A stretch of 64,000 bases of DNA. Origin: Nonomuraea spiralis. Its GTDB lineage: Bacteria > Actinomycetota > Actinomycetes > Streptosporangiales > Streptosporangiaceae. The notes below the pieces were generated by a model. The model was not told where the DNA came from, made no database searches, and worked only from the letters and a program-made list of their open reading frames with translations. This document shows positions 55,248-63,323 of this stretch, in pieces (the first letter of the stretch is position 1; each line of letters opens with the position of its first letter). The DNA lies in NCBI RefSeq assembly GCF_014648435.1, contig NZ_BMRC01000012.1, forward strand, positions 242,201 through 306,200. The letters run 5' to 3'. A program made the translations under genes and the position numbers.

Positions 55248-56120
55248 TCAGGCTGTGAGTACGGCGCCGTTGGCGAGCAACAGGAGGACGTCCACGGCCG
55301 CCACGGCCACGGCGGCGGCGAACGGCGCCCGCGCGGACCGGCCCGCCGGCAGCACTCCCCCGGCGGCGAGCACGGCGGCGGCCGCCATGGCGAGCCACCC
55401 CGCGAGGCCGGGGCCGCCCGCGGGCCCGAGGACGAGCAGGCAGGTGGCGGCCAGCAGCGGCACGGGCACCAGCAGCCGCACCCGCGCCGCCCCGAGGCGC
55501 TGCGGCCACCCGCGTACGCCGGTCGCCAGGTCGCCCTCGATGTCGGGCAGCACGTTGGCCAGGTGCGCCCCCACGCCGAGCAGCGCCGCGGCGGCCACGG
55601 CCCACCACGCCGGCCACGGCTCCCCGGGCAGCCCCAGCGTCACGAACGCCGGCAACACGCCGAACCCGGCCGCGTACGGCGCCCACGACAGGACGGTGGC
55701 CTTGAGCCCCAGGTCGTACCCCCAGGCTCCCAGTACGCCCGCGAGGTGCAGCAGGCCCGCCGACCGGCCCGAGGCCAGCGACAGCGGCACGCAGCAGGCC
55801 AGCGCCGCCAGCGCGGCCACCCGTACGGCGGTCACGCTCACCGTGCCGTCGGCGGCCGGTTTGCCCGCGCGCCCGGCGGCGGCGTCCCGGGCGGCGTCCA
55901 CGGCGTCGTTGCACCAGCCGACCGACAACTGCCCCGCCAGCACGGCGGCGGCCACCAGGACACAGCCGGCCGCGTCCCGGCCCGACGCCACGGCCAGCGC
56001 GGTGACCAGGGCGGTCACGGCCACGGTGGGGCCCGGATGGCAGGCCAGCGCCAGCGCGACGGCCGTACGGACCGGCCCGCCGCGTACGACGGCGGCGGCC
56101 GCGGGGTCCGGGTCGGTCAC
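55248..56120 (-). CDS. UbiA-family prenyltransferase
   Basis: A 290-residue intramembrane prenyltransferase with about eight or nine helices. The first aspartate motif is WCNDAVDAARD (NDxxD-like) followed by AGRAGKPAADGT, the second is LPDIEGDLATG. It may transfer an isoprenoid chain to an aromatic acceptor, possibly the product of the adjacent type III PKS. GTG 56120 is used because TACGAT (56132-56127) lies 6 nt upstream; the longer frame to 56249 is unlikely. Divergent from the PKS gene. Confidence 0.88.
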   Translation of the reverse strand: MTDPDPAAAAVVRGGPVRTAVALALACHPGPTVAVTALVTALAVASGRDAAGCVLVAAAVLAGQLSVGWCNDAVDAARDAAAGRAGKPAADGTVSVTAVRVAALAALACCVPLSLASGRSAGLLHLAGVLGAWGYDLGLKATVLSWAPYAAGFGVLPAFVTLGLPGEPWPAWWAVAAAALLGVGAHLANVLPDIEGDLATGVRGWPQRLGAARVRLLVPVPLLAATCLLVLGPAGGPGLAGWLAMAAAAVLAAGGVLPAGRSARAPFAAAVAVAAVDVLLLLANGAVLTA

Positions 56121-56132
56121 ACCGCGATCGTA
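56121..56132 (-). promoter_or_regulatory. -10 box for leaderless ubiA-type mRNA
   Basis: TACGAT on the minus strand (56132-56127) fits TANNNT and ends 6 nt before the GTG at 56120. Confidence 0.55.
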
Positions 56133-56247
56133 GACCCGGAGAAACGCGGCGAGAATTCCCACACGCCGCGTATGGCTTAAATGACCATCGGGGCGGGAAG
56201 CGTGCGGGGAGTGAGATGTTGTGGGCGACCTGTCGAGGGAGCACTGC

Positions 56248-57300
56248 ATGACCCGAATCTCCGCAGTCCGTTGCGCGTTCCCTCCTCACCGGTATCCGCA
56301 GTCCGAGCTCACCGACATGGCCGCCCGCCTGTGCCTCCCCGACAACGCCGACCGCCGCCTCATCGACCGCCTGCACCGCGGCGCGCGCGTGGAGTACCGC
56401 AACCTCGCCCTCCCGATCGACCGGTACGAGAAGCTGGACGGCTTCGGCGCCGCCAACGACGCCTTCGTCTCCGTGGCCGTCGAGCTGGGACTGGAGAGCG
56501 TGAAGGCGGCCCTGGACGCCGCCGGCCTGGAACCGGCCGACGTGGACCTGATCATGTTCACGTCGGTGACCGGCATCGCCGCGCCGTCCGTGGACGCCCG
56601 GCTGGCCGCCGCGCTGGGCCTGCGGCCCGACGTCAAGCGGGTGCCCGTCTTCGGCCTGGGCTGCGTGGCCGGCGCGGCGGGCATCGCCAGGCTGCACGAC
56701 TACCTGCGCGGCTGGCCGGACCATGTGGCCGTGCTGCTGTCGGTGGAGTTGTGCTCGCTGACCCTGCAGCGCGGCGACTCCTCACCGGCGAACCTGGTCG
56801 CCGGCGCGCTGTTCGGCGACGGCGCGGCGGCCGTCGTGGCCTGCGGCGCCGAACGCGCCACGGCCGGGCCCTCGGTGGTCGCCACCCGCAGCCACCTGTA
56901 TCCCGGCTCCGAGCACGTCATGGGCTGGCAGGTGGGCGACACCGGCTTCCGGGTGATGCTGGACGCCAGCGTGCCCGACGTGGTCCGGCGTTACCTGGCC
57001 GACGACGTGCACGGGCTCCTGGCCGAGCACGGGATCACGGCCGGGGACGTGACGGCGTGGGTGTGCCATCCGGGCGGTCCGAAGGTGCTGGAGGCGGTGT
57101 CGGAGGCGCTGGAGCTGCCCGTGGGCGCGCTCGACGTGACGTGGCGCTCGCTGGCCGCCCACGGCAACCTGTCGTCGTCCTCGGTCCTGCACGTGCTCGG
57201 CGAGACCCTGGCCGCCGGGCCGCGGGCCCCGGGGACGTGGGGGCTGGTCATCGCGATGGGCCCCGGTTTCTGCTCCGAGCTCGTCCTGCTGCGCTGGTAG
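56248..57300 (+). CDS. Type III polyketide synthase (alkylresorcinol-synthase-like)
   Basis: A 350-residue chalcone-synthase-fold enzyme. The catalytic triad is Cys139 (GLGCVAGAAG), His274 (VCHPGGPKV) and Asn307 (HGNLSSSS). It extends an acyl starter with malonyl units and cyclises to resorcinols or pyrones. Together with the next two genes it matches the SrsA-SrsB-SrsC trio for phenolic lipids in Streptomyces griseus. GAGGGAG lies 7 nt before ATG 56248. Starter specificity cannot be read off. Confidence 0.92.
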   Translation: MTRISAVRCAFPPHRYPQSELTDMAARLCLPDNADRRLIDRLHRGARVEYRNLALPIDRYEKLDGFGAANDAFVSVAVELGLESVKAALDAAGLEPADVDLIMFTSVTGIAAPSVDARLAAALGLRPDVKRVPVFGLGCVAGAAGIARLHDYLRGWPDHVAVLLSVELCSLTLQRGDSSPANLVAGALFGDGAAAVVACGAERATAGPSVVATRSHLYPGSEHVMGWQVGDTGFRVMLDASVPDVVRRYLADDVHGLLAEHGITAGDVTAWVCHPGGPKVLEAVSEALELPVGALDVTWRSLAAHGNLSSSSVLHVLGETLAAGPRAPGTWGLVIAMGPGFCSELVLLRW

Positions 57301-57341
57301 GCGCCCGTCCACGATCCCTCGACTCCGCTGGTGGTTGACCT

Positions 57342-57863
57342 GTGACCTGGTATCTGGTGCTCATCGTGCTCGTCGGCCTGGAACGCCTGGCCGAGCTGGT
57401 CGTCGCCAGGCGCAACGCCGCCTGGAGCATGGCGCGCGGCGGTGTCGTGACCGGGCGGGGGCACTATCCGTGGATGGTGGCCCTGCACACCGGGCTGCTG
57501 GTGTGCGCGCCGCTGGAGGTGGCCCTGGCCGGACGGCCGTTCCTGCCCGCGCTGGGCTGGCCGATGCTCGTGCTGGTCGTGGCGGCCCAGGGATTGCGGT
57601 GGTGGTGCGTCACCGCGCTCGGGCCGCGGTGGAACACGCAGGTGATCGTGGTGCCGGGGCTGCCGCTGGTGACGGGCGGGCCGTACCGGTTCCCGTGGTT
57701 GCGGCACCCCAACTACGTGGCGGTGGCGGCCGAGGGGCTGGCGCTGCCGCTGGTGCACACGGCCTGGCTGACGGCGCTGGCGTTCACGCTGCTCAACGCC
57801 GCGCTGATGGTGGTGCGCATCCGGTGCGAGAACGCCGCGCTCGCCCTCGTGGCCAGGGGGTGA
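57342..57863 (+). CDS. ICMT-type methyltransferase, SrsB-like
   Basis: A 173-residue membrane methyltransferase of the isoprenylcysteine carboxyl methyltransferase superfamily with four helices. The SAM-binding end is GPYRFPWLRHPNYVAVAAEG, with the RHPxY motif. In the srs cluster such an enzyme O-methylates the alkylresorcinol. It starts at GTG 57342, 41 bases past the PKS stop. Confidence 0.9.
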   Translation: MTWYLVLIVLVGLERLAELVVARRNAAWSMARGGVVTGRGHYPWMVALHTGLLVCAPLEVALAGRPFLPALGWPMLVLVVAAQGLRWWCVTALGPRWNTQVIVVPGLPLVTGGPYRFPWLRHPNYVAVAAEGLALPLVHTAWLTALAFTLLNAALMVVRIRCENAALALVARG

Positions 57864-57867
57864 GCCG

Positions 57868-58881
57868 GTGATCGACGTACTGGTCGCGGGCGGTGGGCCT
57901 GCGGGGCTGGCGACGGCCATCCACGCGGCGCTGGCCGGCATGGAGGCGGTCGTCGTCGAGCCGCGGGCCGGGCCGGTGGACAAGGCGTGCGGCGAGGGTG
58001 TCATGCCGGGCGGCGTGGCCGCGCTGGCGGCGATGGGGGTGCCGGTCGCCGGGCGGGGGTTCCGCGGCATCCACTACCTCGACGGCCGGCGGGAGGCGCG
58101 GGCCGCCTTCGCCGCCGGGCCGGGGCTCGGCGTCCGGCGTACGAGCCTGCACATGGCGCTGTCGCAGCGGGCCGCCGAGCTGGGCGTCAAGACCGTCACC
58201 GGCCGGATCGCCCGCGCCGAGCAGGACCGGGACGGCGTGTCCGCGGGCGGGCTGCGGGCCCGCTGGCTGGTGGCCGCCGACGGCCTGCACTCCCCGCTGC
58301 GCCGCTCGCTCGGCCTCGACCTGCCGGTACGCGGCCCCCGCCGGTACGGCCTGCGCAGGCACTACCGGATCGAGCCGTGGAGCGACTTCGTCGAGGTCCA
58401 CTGGTCGGGCGCGGGCGAGGCGTACGTCACGCCGGTCGGCGACGACCTGGTCGGCGTCGCGGTCCTCAGCTCGGCGCGGCGCGGCTTCGAGGACCACCTG
58501 CGCGGCTTCCCCGGCCTGGCCCGACGCCTGGACGGCCCGGCCGTCACGCCGGTGCGCGGCGCGGGCCCGCTGCGCCAGGCCGTACGGGCCCGCCGGGCCG
58601 GCCGGGTCCTGCTGGTCGGCGACGCGGCCGGTTACGTGGACGCGCTCACCGGCGAGGGCGTCTCGCTGGCCGTGCGCTCGGCGGAGGTGCTGGTCGGGTG
58701 CCTGGCGGCGGGGCGTCCGGAGGACTACGAGGGCGCGTGGCTGCGCCTGTCGCGTACGCACAGGCTGCTGACGGGCGCGCTGGTCCAGGCCGCCCGCCGC
58801 CCGGGCACGGCCCGCCTGGTGGTGCCCGCGGCGCGCCGGCTGCCCCGCCTGTTCACCGGCGTGGTCCGGGTGCTGGCGTGA
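57868..58881 (+). CDS. FAD-dependent aromatic hydroxylase, SrsC-like
   Basis: A 337-residue flavoprotein monooxygenase. VLVAGGGPAGLATAIHAAL is the FAD loop, VDKACGEGVMPGG the second motif and LLVGDAAGYVDALTGEGVSLA the DG/GD site. Expected to hydroxylate the PKS product ring to a hydroquinone or quinone. AGGGGG precedes the GTG, 4 bases after the methyltransferase stop, so the three genes are one operon. Confidence 0.9.
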   Translation: MIDVLVAGGGPAGLATAIHAALAGMEAVVVEPRAGPVDKACGEGVMPGGVAALAAMGVPVAGRGFRGIHYLDGRREARAAFAAGPGLGVRRTSLHMALSQRAAELGVKTVTGRIARAEQDRDGVSAGGLRARWLVAADGLHSPLRRSLGLDLPVRGPRRYGLRRHYRIEPWSDFVEVHWSGAGEAYVTPVGDDLVGVAVLSSARRGFEDHLRGFPGLARRLDGPAVTPVRGAGPLRQAVRARRAGRVLLVGDAAGYVDALTGEGVSLAVRSAEVLVGCLAAGRPEDYEGAWLRLSRTHRLLTGALVQAARRPGTARLVVPAARRLPRLFTGVVRVLA

Positions 58882-58948
58882 GCCTTCCCCGCCGGCCCGG
58901 CGGTGTGCCGATAATGAACACACACGGTCCCCCCGAAGGACGGTCGCC

Positions 58949-59797
58949 ATGACGGACAAGCTCGTACGGCAGGTGCTGGCCCAGGTCGACGGCCCCGACC
59001 CGCGGGTGAACGAGATCGTCTCCGCGCTGGTCGCCCACCTGCACGCGTTCGTGGCGGAGGTGCGCCCCACCGAGGCCGAGTGGCGGGCCGGGCTCGCCTT
59101 CCTCGCCGAGACCGGCCGGTGGTGCACGCCGGACCGCGACGAGTTCGTGTTGTTGTCGGACATGCTCGGCCTGACCTCCGCCGTGGACGAGGTCAACCAC
59201 GAAGGCCCGGAGAACATGACGCCCTCCTCCGTCGAGGGCCCCTTCCACTCCCCCGCCCCGGCTCGCGAGCCCGGCGCGTGGCTCAGCCACGGGCCCGAAC
59301 GCGGGCGCGGCGTGCCCATGGTGGTGCACGGGCGGGTGCTCGACTGCGAGGGCGTCCCGCTGCCCGGCGCGGCCGTCGACCTGTGGCAGGCCGGCGACAA
59401 TGGCCTGTACGACAGCCAGGACGACGCCCAGGAGCCCGGCAACCTGCGCGGCCTGTTCACCACCGACGAGCAGGGCCGTTACTGGTTCCGTACGATCCGC
59501 CCGAGCAGCTACCCGGTGCCCGCCGACGGCACCGCGGGACGGCTGCTGCGCGCGTCCGGGCGGCACCCGATGCGTCCCGCCCACCTGCACTACCAGGTCA
59601 CCGCGCCCGGCCATCGGCCGCTGACCACGCACGTGTTCCTGGCCGGCGACCCCTACCTGGGCTCCGACGCCGCGTTCGCGGTCAAGGAGGAGCTCGTACG
59701 GCGTCCGGTGCCGCGTACCGGGGGGTGGGGGATGGACGGGCCGTACGAGGAGATCGACTTCGACGTGCGGCTGGTGCCGATCGGCTGGGCCGGCTGA
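58949..59797 (+). CDS. Intradiol ring-cleavage dioxygenase (hydroxyquinol/catechol 1,2-type)
   Basis: A 282-residue Fe(III) dioxygenase. Ligands are Tyr154 (NGLYDSQ), Tyr188 (SSYPVPADG), His212 and His214 (AHLHYQV); the spacing is close to that of characterised catechol 1,2-dioxygenases. The N-terminal helical dimerisation domain (1-100) is that of hydroxyquinol dioxygenases. Ortho cleavage of a di- or trihydroxybenzene is expected. It follows the SrsC-like gene by 67 bases on the same strand; AAGGACGG precedes the ATG. Confidence 0.92.
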   Translation: MTDKLVRQVLAQVDGPDPRVNEIVSALVAHLHAFVAEVRPTEAEWRAGLAFLAETGRWCTPDRDEFVLLSDMLGLTSAVDEVNHEGPENMTPSSVEGPFHSPAPAREPGAWLSHGPERGRGVPMVVHGRVLDCEGVPLPGAAVDLWQAGDNGLYDSQDDAQEPGNLRGLFTTDEQGRYWFRTIRPSSYPVPADGTAGRLLRASGRHPMRPAHLHYQVTAPGHRPLTTHVFLAGDPYLGSDAAFAVKEELVRRPVPRTGGWGMDGPYEEIDFDVRLVPIGWAG

Positions 59798-59807
59798 GAC
59801 CCGCCGG

Positions 59808-60386
59808 TCAGCCGCCGGGTGGCGGGCGCAGGCCGTCCATGACCAGCCCGAAGAGGTGGTCGCCGCGGGCGGCCAGCGAGGGCGCCTGGTCGAGCATCCA
59901 GCTCACGGCGCTGGCCAGCGCGAACAGGTCGAGCCCCGTCACGTCGGCGCGGACGTCGCCGGTGGCCTGGGCGCGTTCCAGCAGCCGGCCGCCCGCCTGG
60001 CGCATGGCGTGGCAGGAGGCGTGCAGCGGTGAGCCCTCGTCGTTGATCGTGGCCATCATCGAGGCGGCCAGTCCCCGGTAGGCGCCCGCGCCCGCGACGA
60101 ACGCGCGCAGCCACTCCACCAGCGCCTCGTGCGGCTCGGCGGCGCCGTCCAGCGCCTGGGCGCGTTCGGCGAGCCGGTCGAAGCGCTGCCGCAGCAGCGC
60201 TTCGAGCAGCGCCTCCCTGGTCGGGAAGTGCCGGTAGAGCGTGCCCAGGCCGACCTCGGCGCGGCGGGCGACGTCGCGCAGGGACGCCTCGGTGCCCTGC
60301 TCCTCGATGACGGTGGCGGCCACGGCCAGGATGCGCTCGCGGTTGCGCTGGGCGTCCGCGCGCCGGTTACGGGGTGTTTCGGTCAT
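59808..60386 (-). CDS. TetR-family transcriptional repressor
   Basis: A 192-residue regulator. Residues 12-60 form the TetR helix-turn-helix (RERILAVAATVIEEQGTEASL, DVARRAEVGLGTLYRHFP in outline). The ligand domain is all-helical. ATG 60386 follows GGAAGGT; the longer frame from 60443 is discarded. It is divergent from the quinone-reductase-type gene, with two palindromic operators between. It also converges on the dioxygenase gene with a 10-base gap. Confidence 0.93.
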   Translation of the reverse strand: MTETPRNRRADAQRNRERILAVAATVIEEQGTEASLRDVARRAEVGLGTLYRHFPTREALLEALLRQRFDRLAERAQALDGAAEPHEALVEWLRAFVAGAGAYRGLAASMMATINDEGSPLHASCHAMRQAGGRLLERAQATGDVRADVTGLDLFALASAVSWMLDQAPSLAARGDHLFGLVMDGLRPPPGG

Positions 60387-60403
60387 CCGGTACCTTCCGG
60401 AGT

Positions 60404-60450
60404 TTGACAAGCGGAGCAGTGCTCCGATTATGATCCGGAACACTGCTCCG
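60404..60450 (+). promoter_or_regulatory. Promoter with two TetR-type operators
   Basis: TTGACA at 60404-60409 and TATGAT at 60429-60434 make the promoter of the oxidoreductase gene (19-nt spacing). Operator 1 is the perfect palindrome CGGAGCA-G-TGCTCCG at 60412-60426, between -35 and -10. Operator 2 is CGGAACA-C-TGCTCCG at 60436-60450, one mismatch, at the start site. Centres are 24 bp apart. Repressor binding would block polymerase at both. Confidence 0.75.
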
Positions 60451-60488
60451 CATCATAGCGGCGCCCGGCTCCCTGAGGAGAATCGACG

Positions 60489-61448
60489 ATGAAGGCCATC
60501 CGCGTGCACGAGGTCGGCGGCCCCGAGGTCCTGAAGCTGGAGGAGGTGCCCCTGCCCGAACCGGGTCCCGGCGAGGTCCTGGTCCGGGTGCACGCCGCCG
60601 CGGTCAACCCGCCCGACTGGTACGCCCGGCGGGGTTTCGCGAACATCCCGGCGTCCATGCGCCCGGAGATCCCCCTGCCCTTCACCCCCGGCTCGGACGT
60701 GTCGGGCGTCGTGGCCGCCCTCGGCCCCGGCGTCACCGAGTGGGCCGAGGGCGACGAGGTCTACGGCCTCGTCCGCTTCCCCCGCGTCGGCGACCTGGGC
60801 GGCAGAGGGTACGCCGAGTACACCACCGCCCCCGTCGGCCACCTGGCCCGCAAGCCCGCCTCGGTGGACCACGTCGCCGCGGCCGCGGTGCCGATGGCCG
60901 GACTGACCGCCTACCAGTACGTCCACGACATCATCGGCCTGCGGCCCGGCAGCCGGGTCCTGGTCAACGGCGCGGCCGGCGGCGTCGGCCACTTCGCCGC
61001 CCAGCTCGCCGCGGACCTCGGCGCGTACGTCATCGCCGTGGCCTCGGGCCGTCACGAGACCTTCCTGAAGGAGCTGGGCGTGGCCGAGTTCCTCGACTAC
61101 ACGAAGGTCGCGCCCGAGGACGTCGTACGCGACGTGGACTGCCTGATCGACACCGTGGGCGGCCCTGCGGGCCACCGGTTCCTGCCGGTGCTCAAGGACG
61201 GCGGCACGCTCAGCCCGGTCTTCCACGGCGAGTACCACGACGAGGAGGCGGCACGGCGCGGCATCGTGCGCCGGGGCGGCCAGGTGCACTCCGACGGGCC
61301 GGGGATGGCCGCGCTGGCCGAGCTGATCGACGCGGGACGGCTGCGCGTCGGCGTCGACAGCGTCTTCTCCCTGGAGGAGGCCCCGCGGGCGCACGAGCGC
61401 GCCGAGCGGGGCCACATCCAGGGGAAGATCGTGTTGCGCGTGGTCTGA
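60489..61448 (+). CDS. NADP-dependent quinone-oxidoreductase-type MDR protein
   Basis: A 319-residue medium-chain dehydrogenase without the structural and catalytic zinc cysteines, as in zeta-crystallin quinone reductases. It begins MKAIRVHEVGGPEVLKLEEV and has the cofactor loop NGAAGGVGHFAAQLA. Under control of the divergent TetR protein it probably reduces quinones or enones, which would fit the hydroxyquinol chemistry next door. GAGGAG precedes the ATG. Confidence 0.93.
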   Translation: MKAIRVHEVGGPEVLKLEEVPLPEPGPGEVLVRVHAAAVNPPDWYARRGFANIPASMRPEIPLPFTPGSDVSGVVAALGPGVTEWAEGDEVYGLVRFPRVGDLGGRGYAEYTTAPVGHLARKPASVDHVAAAAVPMAGLTAYQYVHDIIGLRPGSRVLVNGAAGGVGHFAAQLAADLGAYVIAVASGRHETFLKELGVAEFLDYTKVAPEDVVRDVDCLIDTVGGPAGHRFLPVLKDGGTLSPVFHGEYHDEEAARRGIVRRGGQVHSDGPGMAALAELIDAGRLRVGVDSVFSLEEAPRAHERAERGHIQGKIVLRVV

Positions 61449-61476
61449 CCGGTGCCCGAGCGGGGCCGGGCGGAGG

Positions 61477-63066
61477 TCAGGTCCGCGACCACCGCTGGTT
61501 GGCCCCGCCGTTGCAGGTCCAGATGACCAGCTTCGTACCGTTGGCGGTGGCGTTGTTCGGCACGTCGAGGCACTTGCCCGCGCCGACGGCCGTGATGGCG
61601 CCGTCCGTGCCGAGCCGCCACTGCTGGTTGGCCTGGCCGTTGCAGTCCCAGATGATCACGCGGGTGCCGTCGGCGGTGCCGCGGTCGTACACGTCCAGGC
61701 ACTTGCCGCCGTAGACGCGCAGCTCGCCCGTGGTGGTCGGGGTCCACTGCTGGTTGGGGCCGCCGTTGCAGTCCCAGATCTGGACCTGGGTGCCGCCGGT
61801 CTGGGACGCGCCCGGCACGTCCAGGCACCTGCCGGAGCCGGCGCCCTTGATCGCGGTGGCCGCAGGGGGCGTGCCGCCGCCGGTGACGACGTACATGGCG
61901 GCGCCGTGGGCGGGCACGGAGGCGCTGACCGTGCCCGCCGAGGAGCCGGTCGTGTGGGCCCACAGGTCGCGTACGGAGTAGGAGGCCGCGGCGCCGAGCC
62001 CCAGCGCGGAGGCGGTGGTGGAGACGGTGGCCGCGGCGCTCCCCCGGTTGAGCAGCACGACGGCGGCCGAGCCGGTGCCCGTGCCGGTCGCGGCCATCGG
62101 CTTGCGCCAGACCTCCAGGTTCCCGTTGTCGGCGATCTTGTGGCCCTGCCTGCCTCCCCAGTCCTGGTTCACGGCGATGACCTCGGTGTTGGTGAGGATC
62201 GTCCGGGTCTCGGCGCTCATCGAACGCAGGTCGTTGCCGGCGACGAGCGGCGCGTTCAGCAGCGCCCACAGACTGAAGTGGGCTCGCGACTCGGTGGCCG
62301 TCAGCCCCGCGTTGCCGACCTCCAGCATATCGGGGTCGTTCCAGCCGCCCGGCCCCGAGTACGCCTCCAGCCCGGCCTGGCTGTCCAGGATGCCCATGAC
62401 CGAGCCCCAGTTCGCCTGGATGTCGCCCGTGGTGCGCCAGGAGTTGCCGACCGGCATGCCCCAGGTCCAGACGCTGTCCTGACCCCAGTTGCACAGGCTG
62501 TAGAGGATCGGCCGGCCGGTCGCGGCGAGGGCGTCGCGCATGGCGGTGTAGCGCTGCTGCGCGCTCTGCCCGAGGTGGTCGCCGCAGTTGTCGTACTTGA
62601 GGTAGTCCACGCCCCACGACGCCCACAGGGTCGCGTCCCTGCGCTCGTTGCCGAGGCCGGCCGGGTAGCCCGCGCAGGTCGTGGTGCCGGCCGAGGAGTA
62701 GATGCCGAGCTTGAGCCCCTTGCCGTGCACGTAGTCGGCCACGGCCTTGATGCCGCCGGGGAACTTCTGCGGGTCGGGGACGAGGTCGCCGGCCGCGTTC
62801 CGGGTCTTGGTGGACCAGCAGTCGTCGATGTTGACGTATGTGTAGCCGGCCGCGGCCATGCCGGAGGCGACCATGGCGTCGGCCGTCTGCCTGACGAGGG
62901 TGTCGCTGACCGAGCAGCCGAAGCTGTTCCAGTCGTTCCACCCCATTTGAGGCGTTCTGGCCAGGCCGTTCTCCAGGGCGGCGGCGGGGGGCGCCAGGGT
63001 GGCGGCGGCCGTGAGGCAGGTGGCGGCCAGGGCCAGGGGGAGGGTTGTTCGAAGGATCGCGCGCAT
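61477..63066 (-). CDS. Secreted alpha-galactosidase (GH27) with ricin-type lectin domain
   Basis: A 529-residue exported enzyme. Signal peptide about 1-30 (ends PPAAALE). The GH27 barrel has LARTPQMGWNDWNSFGC, the nucleophile Asp159 in YLKYDNC and the acid/base in GGWNDPDML (about 241-248). A C-terminal CBM13/ricin B domain from about 400 carries three QxW-type repeats (GPNQQW, QANQQW, GANQRW). It would release terminal alpha-galactose from plant oligosaccharides or galactomannan. Stop is 28 bases from the oxidoreductase gene end. Confidence 0.95.
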   Translation of the reverse strand: MRAILRTTLPLALAATCLTAAATLAPPAAALENGLARTPQMGWNDWNSFGCSVSDTLVRQTADAMVASGMAAAGYTYVNIDDCWSTKTRNAAGDLVPDPQKFPGGIKAVADYVHGKGLKLGIYSSAGTTTCAGYPAGLGNERRDATLWASWGVDYLKYDNCGDHLGQSAQQRYTAMRDALAATGRPILYSLCNWGQDSVWTWGMPVGNSWRTTGDIQANWGSVMGILDSQAGLEAYSGPGGWNDPDMLEVGNAGLTATESRAHFSLWALLNAPLVAGNDLRSMSAETRTILTNTEVIAVNQDWGGRQGHKIADNGNLEVWRKPMAATGTGTGSAAVVLLNRGSAAATVSTTASALGLGAAASYSVRDLWAHTTGSSAGTVSASVPAHGAAMYVVTGGGTPPAATAIKGAGSGRCLDVPGASQTGGTQVQIWDCNGGPNQQWTPTTTGELRVYGGKCLDVYDRGTADGTRVIIWDCNGQANQQWRLGTDGAITAVGAGKCLDVPNNATANGTKLVIWTCNGGANQRWSRT

Positions 63067-63323
63067 GGGACTCCTTCAACACCGAGGGGTGAGGATCCAA
63101 CATGATCCGACTAAATCAAACGGGATCGTCCGTCGGTTTTCGTGTGCAGTCAAGGGGTGTTGATGGATTCTGTTGCTTTTTAGTAAGAACGCAGACGTAC
63201 AAGGGTTTGCGGATCGGGGCGCTTCGGGCGATGTCACTGTACGTAACCACTTACGTTTCAAATCTCGGGACGATGGCTACTATCTGTAGCGGTTAGATCA
63301 TCGAGAGTGATTGGATCGGTGTA
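63067..63323. promoter_or_regulatory. Divergent regulatory region between GH27 and repeat-protein genes
   Basis: 257 bases and comparatively AT-rich for this genome. It contains an inverted repeat ACGTAA-CCAC-TTACGT (63241-63256) and GGATC/GATCC arms at 63093-63097 and 63104-63108 near the GH27 start, either of which may be an operator. No gene of useful size is visible. Confidence 0.45.
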
